Assembly: GCA_021397835.1 (NCBI GenBank)
Contig: JAJFZO010000897.1
Span: 1 to 64,000, forward strand
Direction: 5' to 3'
Source: Moringa oleifera
Lineage: Eukaryota > Streptophyta > Magnoliopsida > Brassicales > Moringaceae
DNA length: 64,000 nt
Part shown: piece after piece, positions 11,256 through 23,465 of the stretch
Layout: each line of letters starts with the position of its first letter
Numbering within the stretch: position 1 is the first letter of the stretch
Position numbers and translations under genes: made by a program
Notes under the pieces: generated by a model
The model's database searches: none
What the model was told of the DNA's origin: nothing
What the model saw: only the letters and a program-made list of their open reading frames with translations

Positions 11256-13629
11256 GGCCTAGTAAATAATTTGGCTTAATCTATAATTTGGGTTAAGAAT
11301 GAATTAAGGCTAACAAATAATTGGACTAAAATATAATTATGTCCAAAATTTAATTGGACATAATGTTCATAAATCCATAATATAATTGTGCATAATGCCC
11401 TGTATAATTGGGGCTAAGAATGAATTGAGTTTAAGAAATAGTAAGACCCCAATAATGATCAAAACTTAATGTATAATGGAACATAAAAATTAATTGAACC
11501 TAATAAGTAATTGAGCTTAACATTTATTAATTGGAGCAAAAAATTGATTTGATCTGATTTTTAAATGGATCAAATATGCAATTGAATAATTCATTAGACC
11601 TAAAAATTTATTAAGCCTTGTAATTAATTAGCCCTAAGATTTATTAATTAGGCTTATTGTATAACTTGATGTGATAAAAAAATAGGCTATAATATGTAAT
11701 TAGGCATAAGAACTAAATCGGTCTAATAAATAATTAAGCATAAGATTTTTTCTTATCTAACAGTTAATTAAACTTAACTTAATATTGAGCCTAAAATTTA
11801 ACTATCTCCCAAAATTAGTTAGATCTTATAAAAAATTACATTTAAAATATAATTAGATCGAAAAAATAGTTGGTCCATAGATATAATTGGTGCATATTAA
11901 TGGGATAAAAATAATGAGGCTAACATGTATATGCCCAACAAATAAGTCGACATGTAATTCAACTTAATAAATAATTGGCTAAGATATAATCAAACTTACT
12001 TCAAAGATATGATCAAACATGTAATTAGCATTTATTGGGTCCAATAATTAATTATACACATGAGAGCCAATTGGGCTCATGCACCCAACAATTAATTGGA
12101 CTTACTTTAAATTAGGTTGACTGTGTTAATGGTGTATAATATTTAATTAAGCCAAACGTTTCATTGACTTGACAATTGATCATGTCTAATAATTAATTGA
12201 GCTAAGATTTACATAAGAGAAAAAAGGGCTAATACATAATCATGACTAAAATAGAATTACACAAAATAATTAATTGAATTTAAGATTTGATTAAGCTTAG
12301 CGTGCATGGCTACAATGAATATTTGGACCTTGGAACAATTTGGGATATAATTGGATCAAAATTACAATTAACCCTAAGAATAAATTGTGCCTAAGAAATA
12401 TAATTGTATCCAAATTATAATTTGACTTAAGTTACAAATGAGCTTTGCAATTAACTCGGCTTGATAGATAATTAGACCTATACTACTAAGGTGTAACTGA
12501 GTCTATAGTGCATGAAATTAAGAAATAATTCAGCCCAAGATCAAATAGAGGCTAACTTATATTAATTGGCTAGGAAAACAATTAGGCCTAATATGTTAAT
12601 TGAGCCTAATAGATGATTGGACCAAATAATTAATTAGATTTAAGATTAAAATGGACGTAAAAAAAAATGGTTAACATATAATTTGACCTAAGAATAGAAT
12701 AGGTCTAATAATAGTTAAGCCTATTGTGTACTTAAGCTTAACAATTAATTAGACCTAACAATTCATTGGCCTAACAATTAGTTAGACTAAATGATTAGTT
12801 GAGCTTAGGATTTAATTAGTAAAAAACTAATTTTAATAAATCACTGAGCATGATAAACCCAACATTTGTTAATTAGAACAAATATTAATTGATTGAGCCA
12901 AACATATAATTGAGATTAGCAATTAATTAGACCTAGTAATTTATTAGGCCTAATAATTAACTAAGCCTAACATTTGATTAGGTTTAATAAATAATTAGGC
13001 TGAATAAAAAATTTGGACCGATAAATAATTGATCTTAATATATAATTAGGCTTAAAAAATAAACTGATATAATAAATACTTAGGCCTAATAATTGGTCCT
13101 GATAGTTAATTGGGCTAACTATGATGGAAAGGCTAACCTGCATGAGCCCAAAACATAATTTGACATATATTTGGATCAAATTGATAATAGGACCTAAGAT
13201 ATAATTAGAACTAAAATAAATTTGATAAAAAAATCAAAACTATGATATTATTAGGTCTAATATATAATTGGATTTATGATATTTCAAACCAAATATAATT
13301 AAACTGAATAAATAATTGAGCCTACTAATTAGTTGGACCTATCATTTGTTAGGCATAATAACTAATTGGGTGTATTGTATATGAATCCACAAAAACATGG
13401 GGCTTAAGAACAAATTATACATAATGGATGTTATGGGCAAAAAAAAATTAAAATAATTGGGCCTAATATATAATTAAGCCTAACAATTAAATGTACGTAA
13501 TAATTCACTTACTCCCGCAATTCATTTGGATTAATAACTAATAAAACGTAAGATTGGGTTGGGTTTAATAGAAAATTCGACTTCACATATAATTGGGTCA
13601 TGTTTAATAAATAAGCAATGCCTTTATGA

Positions 13630-15045
13630 TATGATATTAAGGCATCTTGAAACTTAGATGATTTACGCCATTACCTTTTTTTTTTTTTTTTTACCTTGAT
13701 GAAAAAGAAGCTTAATTTGATTTGAAAATTTTATTTCATATTTTAAATATAAAAAATAAATATGATAAATAAATTTTACAACCCATTTCATCAAAATTTG
13801 TTTGATAACTTTCAGTTTGTGAAGATTTATTCATCATTAAAAATTTTTAAGGAACATTATTTTATTTTATTTGTATTATTTCTTTTATATTTCATCAAAT
13901 ATTATAATAGTATTAAAATATTTAAAGTTATTAAATAGTATTTCAATCTCAAAAATATGTATTAAGGGTAAGTATCAAAATAAACTTTGTACTATTGGAG
14001 ATTTTTAATCAACTTTTTTATATTTTTAATCATGTTTACATGTAATATTTTAATTTAGTTTAAATTAAGCATTGTTTTTAATTTTTTAAATAAATTATTT
14101 AAATAGAAAATATTATAAAGCGATCTTTGTTTGGAAATTTATAAAAAATGAAAATAAAAATTCAAGCTACCATAAAATAAAATTTCATAATTTTTTGAGT
14201 AGTCAAATTATTTTCATGAATTTTTAAAGACTTTTTGTAACATAAAAATTTTTAAAATATTTATTTTCAATACTAAAAAATTTTAACTTTTTTATGTTCA
14301 ATATTTTTTCATATTTGTTAAAAATTTTAAGTTATAATTTATTGTACAAAATCACACATTTGAATTGGTCTTTTATAAGAAAAAAGTTAAAAGTAAGTCA
14401 ATTTAGACTGAATTGATAGATATTTTGTGTGTAGAATTGGTAAAAAAAGAAAAATTGTGAGAACTTAGTTGAAAAATGCAAATGATGCGAAGTTTATTTT
14501 GATCTTCATCTTAATATTAATTATTGAACCTCACTTTTGATGAAATTATATATATTAAAAATCATAATTAGTTAAATTTAGATTTTGTGCAATATAAATT
14601 AGATTTAAAATTAATTAATTTTTATATTATCTTTCAATCAATCATGTGAATAAGGATATAAAAAAAATTTATAATATTTAATTAATCTTTTTCACTAATT
14701 CAATGATCTCTAAATATTATTTAGAATTTTAAAATTAGGCATCGTAAACCATGGTTTAATTTTTTGTTATTTTTTTGATTAAAGAGAGTTGTTCATTGGT
14801 TAGCTTGTCATTACTGTATTAATGAGTCAGTCATCTTGAACTTGGGATATAATTTATTTAATTTAGATTTACATTTTTTTTTTAATGTTTTAAAACTATG
14901 AAAGAAAGACTCAAATATAGTTTTCATAAACTTTGCGCTGCTCTTACTTTGCAAAATTCCTATTTTATTAGCTCTTCAACTTTAATTATTTTGAATGAAA
15001 ATTGCAAAGCTAATCATGATACAAATTTATAATCAAATTTTTTTA
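13630..15045. repeat. N module, copy 1
   Basis: AT-rich spacer of about 1.4 kb without A/B units, beginning TTAAGGCATCTTGAAACTTAG. Copies lie at 36901-37940 and 41370-42680; its right half is also duplicated at 17736-18425. This copy carries a 17-T run at 13676-13692 and about 85 bases (about 13718-13800) missing from the other two, flanked by the word ATTTG. No convincing gene. Function unknown; it sits between the oppositely oriented A and B arrays. Confidence 0.75.
13676..13692 (+). repeat. Poly-T run (17)
   Basis: Homopolymer near the left edge of N copy 1. The same place in copies 2 and 3 is an interrupted TTTTATTTTATTT, so it is a local expansion and not a poly-A tail that marks a retroelement. 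Confidence 0.9.
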
Positions 15046-17735
15046 TAAGCTCAATTATTTATGTGACCCATCAATTCTTAGGCCCAATTAACTTAAGTTA
15101 GTCCAATTTATTCCCAAGCAAAATTATTTCTTGGGTTCATGAACGATAAAGCCAATTAACTATTAAACTCAATAAACATCATGCATAATTATATTTAAGG
15201 AATACATTGTAGGTCCAGTTATGTATTAGATTAAATTATTTATTAGACTCAATTATATTAAGCTTAATATATGATAGACTCCATTATATGTTAGGCCTAA
15301 TTATATATATTTCTAGATTTTAAAGTTCAATTAATTTGAAATTTAATTATGTTTTTGATTTAATCTTTGTAAAGTTCAATTATATGTCAATTTATTTTTT
15401 GGATTTTGACAAATTACTTAATTGATGCATCGTAATTAATTAATAGATATAATTATATCTTTAATACAACTACATCTTATGTCCAAAGCCTAATTCCTAT
15501 AAGACAATCAAATCTTAAGCCCAACTAATTCTCATGCACAATTAATCTTAGGCTCTGCTTGATTATTAGGTCCAATTAATTGTTCAACTTAACTAATCTT
15601 AGGTCTAATTATTTACTAGGTGATTTTTATTCTTAGGCCCAATAGCATACGAAGGATAATTAATTACAAGGCCATATTAGATATTTAGCACACATTTTAT
15701 TAGACCAAATCAAATTATAGCTTAACTAATTATCAGACTAAATGAATTGTTAGATTCAATTAACTGTTAATCTTGAATATATATTCGATTCAATTAAATA
15801 TTCGATCCAATTAATTTTTAAGTTCAATTAAAAAATATTAGGCCCAATTAACTATATTGCTCAATTACATCTCAAGTTCAATTGTAATTTTGGTTCAATT
15901 ATATACTAAACTCAGTTTACTCCTAGGCCCAATTATATATTGGGTTCATGATCAACGCTACATTTAATTATATCTTAGGCTCAATTAAACCTTGATCCAA
16001 TTATTTTTAGACCTAATTATTTATTAGTCTCATTTCATTCATAGACCCATTATAGATTAAGCCCAATTATTCATCAAGCCTAATTAGATATTAAATCAAA
16101 AAATTTTATTAGGCTCAATTAAATTTTAAGTCAATTTATTCTTAGTCACAATTAAACTTGTGGTTCAAATAATTATTAAGGTCCATTAATTTTTAGATTT
16201 AATTACATATAAGCCAAATAATATCTTAGACCTAATTAATTATTAGGTTGCAAATATATTTTATGTTTAATTATTTATTAGGTCCAATTATATATGAAAA
16301 CAATTATTTATTAGGCCTAACAAATTTTTTAAGTGGAATTAAATCTTAAGTCCAATTAATTACTATATTTAATTAATGATTAGGTCAATTATTTATTAGG
16401 ACTAATTGATTACTAGGCAAATATTACATCTTAGGTCAAAGATTTTACTAAGCCCAATCACATATCAAGCCGAATTATTCATTAAGCTCAAATATATATT
16501 AAGCCTAATGAATTATTTGGTTAAATTAATTGTTAAACTCTCAATTGTATATTAGACTTAATTATTTATGACTCATTTCGTTCTTAGCCCTAATTACTTA
16601 TTAAGCCAATTATCTATAAGATCCAATTACATCTATGTCTAATTATAGTTTGAGTCTACTTGTACCTTAAGCCTAATTTATTCTTATATCCAAATATGTG
16701 TGTGGCTTAGGCCTAATTTTCTATAACACCTAATTATATCTATGTCCAATTATAGTTTGAGTTCACATGTATCTTAAGCCTCATTTATTCTTATGTCTAA
16801 ATATTTTTTGAGCTTATGCACGCTAGCTCTAATTAATTACAGGTGCGATTATATCTTAGATCCAATAAATTATTGAATCTAATTATATTTGAGACTAATT
16901 ATATATTAAGACTATTTCGTTTGTAGACTCAATTATTTATTAGGATCAATTATATATTAAGTCCAATAATTTATTAAGTCTAACTAAATCTTAAGCCTGA
17001 CTAGTTATTAAGTATAATTATTATTATGCTCAATTAATTGTTAAGATCAATTACATATTACATGTAACTATTTGTTAGGCTCATTTCATTATATGATCTA
17101 TTTTATATTAATCTAAATATTTACATGACCAAATTATATTTTAAGCGAAAGCATTTATTAAGCCCAATTAAATCTTAATTAACTATTAGACTCAATGAAT
17201 TGCAACATCCAATGAATTATTCGGGTGCAAATAATTGTTAGACTCACATATGAGAGCCAAGTATTTTTTGTGTCTGATTAATTAATAGGACCAATTAACT
17301 TATGTTAGTTTAAAGTCATTTGTAAGCCTAATTATTTATCAGGTTTATGGATAATTTGGCCTATTAAATGTTGGGTTCAATTATACTTGGGCTCATGCAT
17401 ACTAGACCTAGTTGTATATTAGCTAAATTATTTATTAGGTTCAATTATATTTCAACTCCAATTAAATCTAGTCCATGATATCAAACACCCAATTATATAT
17501 GAGGCCTAATTATATTATATGTTGAGGTTTTTTAAGTCTAATTAAATTTGAGATCAAATTAATTGTAGGTTTAATTATATATTAGGAGATATTATTTATT
17601 AGACTAAATTATGTGTCAAATTATTTTGTAAGGTCACCAATGTTAGCCAAAGAAATTTGGTCAAATTATTTAGTAGGCCTAATTATTCCTTTAGCCTCAC
17701 ATTTCATTGGCCCAATTATAGAATGACTAAAATTG
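14341..17735 (+). repeat. 3.4-kb tandem duplication, left copy
   Basis: From ATTGTACAAAATCACAC in N to AGAATGACTAAA in B. The whole stretch repeats immediately at 17736-21093. The copies agree in order throughout, including TCTTGGGTTCATGAA / TCTCGGATTCATGAA and ATGATCAACRCTA. B3 (42681-45985) has one copy, so the duplication belongs to this unit. The copies differ by many substitutions and small indels, so it is not recent. Confidence 0.8.
15046..17735 (-). repeat. B1 inverse short-unit array, left copy
   Basis: Same family as A but read as TTAGGCYCAATTA, that is, inverted. Its reverse complement can be followed against A1: B 15720-16150 resembles A 8290-7860 reversed (shared order GTGACTAA, AATGAGACTAATAAAT, ATGAACYCAATATAT). 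B 15050-15450 resembles A around 10450-10100 reversed, and B 17340-17560 a motif near A 5290-5500. No M module was seen in it. No gene. Confidence 0.75.
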
Positions 17736-18425
17736 ATTGTGCAAAATCACAAATTTGAATTGGCCCTTTATAAAAAAAAGTTAAAAGTAAGTCCATTTAG
17801 ACCAAATTAATATCTTGTGTGTAGACTTGGTTAAAAAGAAAATTATAAGAACTTAGTTGAAAATTGCAAATAATATAAAGTTTATTTTGATCTTTATCTT
17901 TAACTTAATTATTTAATTATTGAGTCTCATTCTCAATGAAATTATATAATATTAAAATTACAATTAGTTAAATTTAAACTTTATAAAATATAATTAAATT
18001 TAAAATTCAATCGAACTTGAGAATAAGGATATAAAAAGAAATATTGTAATATTTGATTAACTTTTTTCACTAATCCAATAATCTCTAAATATCATTTAAA
18101 TTCTTAAAATTAGGCATTATAAATCATGGTTCTTTTTTTATCTCTTTTTTTTTTTTAACTAAAAGTGAGTTGTTTATTGATTAGCTTGCTATTAGTGTAT
18201 TAATGAGTCAGTCCTTTTGAACTTACGATATAGTTTAATTTAATTCATATTTGGAATTTTTTTCTTTTAATACATTAAAATTATGAAAAAAAGACTCAAA
18301 TATGGTTTTCATAAACTTTGTCCTACTCTTACTTTGTAGAATCACTATTTAATTAGCTCTTCAAGTTTATTTGTTTTGAATTAAAAATTGCAAAGCTAAT
18401 CATGATACTTATTTATGACCTAATA
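17736..18425. repeat. N module, right half (duplicated copy)
   Basis: Matches 14341-15045, starting ATTGTGCAAAATCAC and ending near CAAAGCTAATCATGATAC. It marks the start of the second copy of the 3.4-kb tandem duplication. The left half of N is absent, so the duplication breakpoint lies inside N. Confidence 0.8.
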
Positions 18426-21400
18426 TTTTTACAAGCTTAATTATTTTTGTACCCAATCAATTCTTAGATCCAATTGACTTATGTTAGTCCAATTTGTTCA
18501 TAAGCAAAATTATTTCTCGGATTCATGAATGATAAACTCAACAAATATCAGGCCTAACTATATTTAGGGCTAATGCATATTAGGTCCATTTATGTATTAG
18601 GTTGAATTATTTATTAGACTCAATTATATCTCAAGTTCAATTATATTAAGTCTAGTATATCGTAGGCTCCATTATATGTTTCCAATTATTTTAAGCCCAA
18701 TTAATTTATAATCCAATTATATTTTTGACTTAATCTTTATTAGGTTCAATCATATGTTGAATGATTTCTTGAGCTCTAGTTAATTACTTATTTGATGCAT
18801 GCTAACTAATAGGCATAATTATATCTTCAACACAACTCATCTTATATCCAAGCTTAATTCCTGTGAGACAATTAAATCTTAAGCCCAACTCATGCACAAT
18901 TAAATCTTAGGCTCTAATTGATTGTTCAACTAACTAATCTTAAGTTTAATTAACTTATTGGGTCATTTTTATTCTTAGGCTTGAAAATATACTACAGAAA
19001 TTTAATTACTAGGCCACATTCGATATTATGCACACATTTTAGTAGACCAAATCAAATTGTAGCTTAATTAATTATTAGATGAAATGAATTGTTAGATCCA
19101 ATTAATTGGTAATCTTAATTATATATATTTGATTCAATTAAGTATTTGATCCAATTAACTTTTAAGCCTAATTAAAAAATGTTAGGCCCAATCAACTATA
19201 TTGCTTAATTACATCTCAAGTTCAATTGTAATTTGGTTCAATTATATATTAGATTCAATTTACTTCTAGGTTCAATTATATATTAGGTTCATGATCAACA
19301 CTATATTCAATTATATCTTAGACCCAATAAAATCTTGATCCAATTATATTTTAGACATAATTATTTATTAGTCTTATTTTATTCTTAGACCCATTATAGA
19401 TTAAGCCTAATTAGATATTAAATCAAAATTTTTTATTGTGCTCAATTAAATTTTAAGTCAATTAATTCTTATTCAAAATTAAACCTTGGGGTCAATTAAT
19501 TATTAAGGACCATTAATTGTTAGCCTTCTTGAATTAGTAAGTCAGTAATTTTTAGGTTCAATTTTATATAAGCCCAATAATATCTTTGACCTAATTAATT
19601 ATTAGGTTACAAATATATTTTACGGCTAATTATATATGAAGTATTAGGTCCAACAAATTCTTAGGTGAAATTTCATCTTTAAGTCCAATTAATTACTAGA
19701 CTCAATTAATGGTTAGGCCAATTACTTATTAAGTCTAAATAATTACTTGACAAATATTACATCTTAGATAAAATATCTTATTAATCGCAATCACATATTA
19801 AGCTGAATTATTCATTAAGCTCAATTATTAAGCCTAGTGAATTATTTGGTTAAATTAATTGCTAAACTCTCCATCACACATTAGGCTTTATGAGAATCAT
19901 TTCTTTCTTAGGCCTAATTACCTATTGGGCCAACTATCTATAAGACCCAATTATATCAATGTCCAATTATAGTTTGAATCTACCTGTATCTTAAGCCTAA
20001 TTTATTCTTATGTCTAAATATTTGTTGGGGTTAAGCATAATTATTTATTGGGCCAATTTTCTATAAGACCCAATTATATCAATATCTAATTGTAGTTTGA
20101 GTCTACATCTTAAATCAAATTTATTCTTATGTTCAAATATTTGTTGGGCTTATGAATGCTAGCCTTAATTAATTATGAATACAATTAAATCTTAAATTTA
20201 ATAAATTATTAGATTTAATTACTGAGACTAATTATATATTAAGCTTATTTCATTTTTAGGCACAATTGTTCATTAGGATTAATTATATATTAAGTTGAAC
20301 TTTTTATTAGGCCCAATTAAATGTTAGGCCTGATTAGTTATTGAGTACAATTATTATTAATCCCAGTTAATTGTTAGGATCAATTACATCTTACACCTAA
20401 TAATTTGTTAGGCCTATTTCATTATCTAACCTATTTTTATATTAACTTTAAATATTTACATGGCCAAATTATATTTTAAGCAAAAGCATTTATTAAGCCC
20501 AATTAAATCATAGGCTCAATTAACTATTAGACTCAATGAATTGCAACATCCAATGAATTATTTGATTGTAAATAATTATTAGGCTTAATAACATATGAGA
20601 GCCAATTATTTTTTGTGTCCAATTAATTAATAAAACTGATTAACTTACGTTAGTTTAAAGTCCTTTTTTAAGCCCAATTATTTACTGGGTTTATGAATAA
20701 TAAGCACAATTAATAATTAGGCCTATTAAATGTTAGCTCCAATTATACTTGGGCTAATGCACGCTGGACTCAGTGATGTATTAGCCAAATTATTTATTAG
20801 GTTCAATTATATTTTAACTCTAATTATATTTAGCCTATGATATAGTACATCAAATTATATATGAGGCCTAATTATATTATATGTCTAGTTTTTTTAACCT
20901 AATTAAATTTGAGATCTAATTAATTGTGAGTTTAATCATATCTTATGTGATATTATTTATTAGATTAAATTATACGTTAAATTATTTCGTGAGGTCATAG
21001 ATGTTAATCAAATAAATTCGGTCAAATTATGTTATAGGCCCAATTATATCTTCAACATCACATCTCATTGGCCTAATTATAGAATGACTAAATTTTCTAT
21101 ATAGCCTAATTAAATCTTAAGTCCAACTAATTTTTAGCCACCATTAATTGTTAAAGCCAAAGAAATTCTTAGGTCCAATGAATTGTTATACTTAATTTGG
21201 ATCTTAAGCCCAATTATTTATTAGGTCAAATTTTATAGTAAACCTCTTTTTTTTTTTTTTTTTTATGAAACTTAGCCAAATGTAATTTAGTTAATTATTA
21301 AACTCAATTAATTATTAGGTCCAATTAATTGGTAACCTCAATTACACACTAAATTCGATTGAATATTAGATCTAATTAATTTTGAGGTCTAATAATAATT

Positions 21401-22290
21401 GTTAGTTAGTTATTAGGCTCAATTATATCATAAATTCAATTATGGTTTGGGCTCAATTATATCTTTAACTCAATAAATTCCTAAGTTTAGCTATGTACAA
21501 GGTTCATCCATGCTACATACAATTACGTCTCTTGTTGTATTAAATCTGTTAGACCCAATTAACTATATTTTAAGATCAATTATTTATTAGTGTTACTTAA
21601 TTATAGATTAAGCCTAATCATTCATTAGACCTAAATATATATTGAAACCTAACTTTTTTTATTAGACTCAATAAAACTTTAGGTCCAATAATTTTTAATT
21701 ATAGTTAAATCTTGAGCCTAAATAATTGTTAGGCTTAATCACTGGTTAGACTATTAATTACTAGACTCATTTATATTTTAAGTTTGATTATATCTTAGAC
21801 CCAGTTATTTTATTGAGATATAATATCTTTTAGGCTAAATTACTTATTATACCTAATTATATGTAAAGCTAAACTTTTAACCAAATTCAACTAATTTTTA
21901 AATTGAATAAAATCTTAGGCTCAATTAATTATAAAACCCAATTAAATCTTGTGCTTAATTATTTGCTAGGTTCGATAAATTATTAAGTTCAATTACATCT
22001 TAGGTCTAATATTTTATTGAGTATGATTAAATATCAGACCTAATTAATTTATTAAGCTAAATTAAATATTAAATTTATTTTTGTTATTAGATAAAATTAA
22101 ATTCTACACTCAATTAATTATTTAAGAATTGATGGACCTCATGAATTAATTATTAGGCTTAATGGCACATTGAGCTTAATCATTTATTAGATTCAATTAA
22201 TTTTTGAGACCAAACAATAAAATTTAGTTCCAATTAGTTATTGTGCTCAGTTTTATTTAAGTTCTATTATAATTTAAGTATAATTATATC
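18426..22290 (-). repeat. B1 inverse short-unit array, right copy
   Basis: TTAGGCYCAATT array. 18426-21093 repeats 15046-17735; 21094-22290 continues beyond the duplication and matches the tail of B3 (about 44810-45985). An 18-T run lies at 21247-21264. It ends at the B-to-T boundary (AAGCATAATCCCTAAACACGA), matched in the fourth unit at about 45985-46005. No gene. Confidence 0.8.
21247..21264 (+). repeat. Poly-T run (18)
   Basis: Homopolymer inside the B array. The equivalent site in B3 (about 44977) is much shorter (CTATTTTTTTATG), so this is slippage growth in one copy. Confidence 0.9.
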
Positions 22291-23465
22291 TGAAGCATAA
22301 TCCCTAAACACGAAACTTTAATCCTTAATCCTAGAACCTTAAATATAAGCCTTAACCCCTATCTCATGGGCTCTAAGCTCTAAGCCTTAAGCCAAGCACT
22401 AAACCGTAAAATCTAACCCAAAATCCTCCATCTTAACCCCTAACCTTATAAGCTAACCCTATCCTAAATCTGAAACTTAACTCTAAATGCTAACCTTAAA
22501 CTTTAACACATGAACTCTAAATCATAAATCTTACACCTGACAACTAAAACCCTATAACCCAAAACCATAACTCTTAACCTAAACTTTAAACTTAACCCCT
22601 AAACACTCCATCCTAAATGTGAAACCTTACCTTGGGACCTTAAACCTCAAAAACTAAACCCCAAACCCTACATTTAAAATGGTAAACTCCTAATCCTTGA
22701 ACCCTAATCTTTAGCATCGAAAACCCAAACCCTAAACTCTAAACTATAACCTGTAACCCCTAAACTCTAAACCTAAAATCGTAAACCCTACATCCCTAAT
22801 CCCAAAACACTAACCCCTTAATATTAGCTCCTAAACCCTAAAATCAAAAAGTCCTTAGCTTTAAACATTAAAATTTAAAACTTCAATCTATAAACTCTAA
22901 AATCTAAAACACTAACCCCAAAACCCTAAATGTAACACCTAAATCCAAAATGCTAAACCCTAACCCTAAACATCCCCCAAAACATAAATTTTAAATGCGA
23001 ATCATTCAACCCTTTAACCCCTAAACACTAATACAACCCTTATCCATAAAGGGTAAACTTAAACCTTAAACCCTAGTCCCAAAACTAAAAATCCTGGCTC
23101 CAAACCTTTAATTACTAACTCTTAAACTCAAAACCCTAACCCCTAAACCTTGACCCTTTACCTAAACATAATCTACAAATCTTAAACCCTAAAATATAAA
23201 TCTCACCCTCTAAACTCTAAATCTTAAATCATAACCCCTAAAATTAAACTCTATACCTTAAACCATAAATCATAAAGCATAATAATAAACCATAAACCCT
23301 AACCCTAAACCATAAATTGTAAATCCTAACTCCCCTTGTCCCTAAGACCTATTCTTTAACCCCTAATGTTTACCACCTAACCCATAACCCAACACCAGTA
23401 AACCCTAAATCCCTAACCTTATAACTTTAAACCCCTAACCTGCATAACCCGAACACTAACATCAA
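22291..23465 (-). repeat. Degenerate telomere-like block T2, CCCTAAA strand
   Basis: Diverged CCCTAAA units. From 22728 it is collinear with window bases 1-755, for example CCTAAAATCGTAAACCCTAC at about 47 and 22773. The first ~440 bases show what T1 would look like to the left of the window. No gene. Confidence 0.9.

Larger units (their letters stand above)
7014..13629 (+). repeat. A1 short-unit array, second part
   Basis: Continuation of the AATTGRGCCTAA array. It holds a 58-base local tandem duplication (about 7658-7775), a partial second copy of the array start (10935-11255), and recurring kilobase-scale motifs (GGGCATATGATATAATT near 8506, relatives near 10205). The stretch around 12531-12551 is the empty counterpart of the mitochondrial-type insertion site in A2. 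No gene or RNA gene is seen. Confidence 0.85.

Noticed and set aside
12967..13179. Minus-strand open stretch of 70 codons in A1
   Set aside because: It is AT-rich low-complexity (Ile, Leu, Tyr, Asn) from the short-unit array, shows no recognised domain, and is not open in the equivalent A2 stretch as far as I can follow it.
3463..13629. CRISPR-like array or regular satellite
   Set aside because: Units vary in length and sequence, with no constant spacer, identical repeat or cas-like gene; the context is a plant nucleus.
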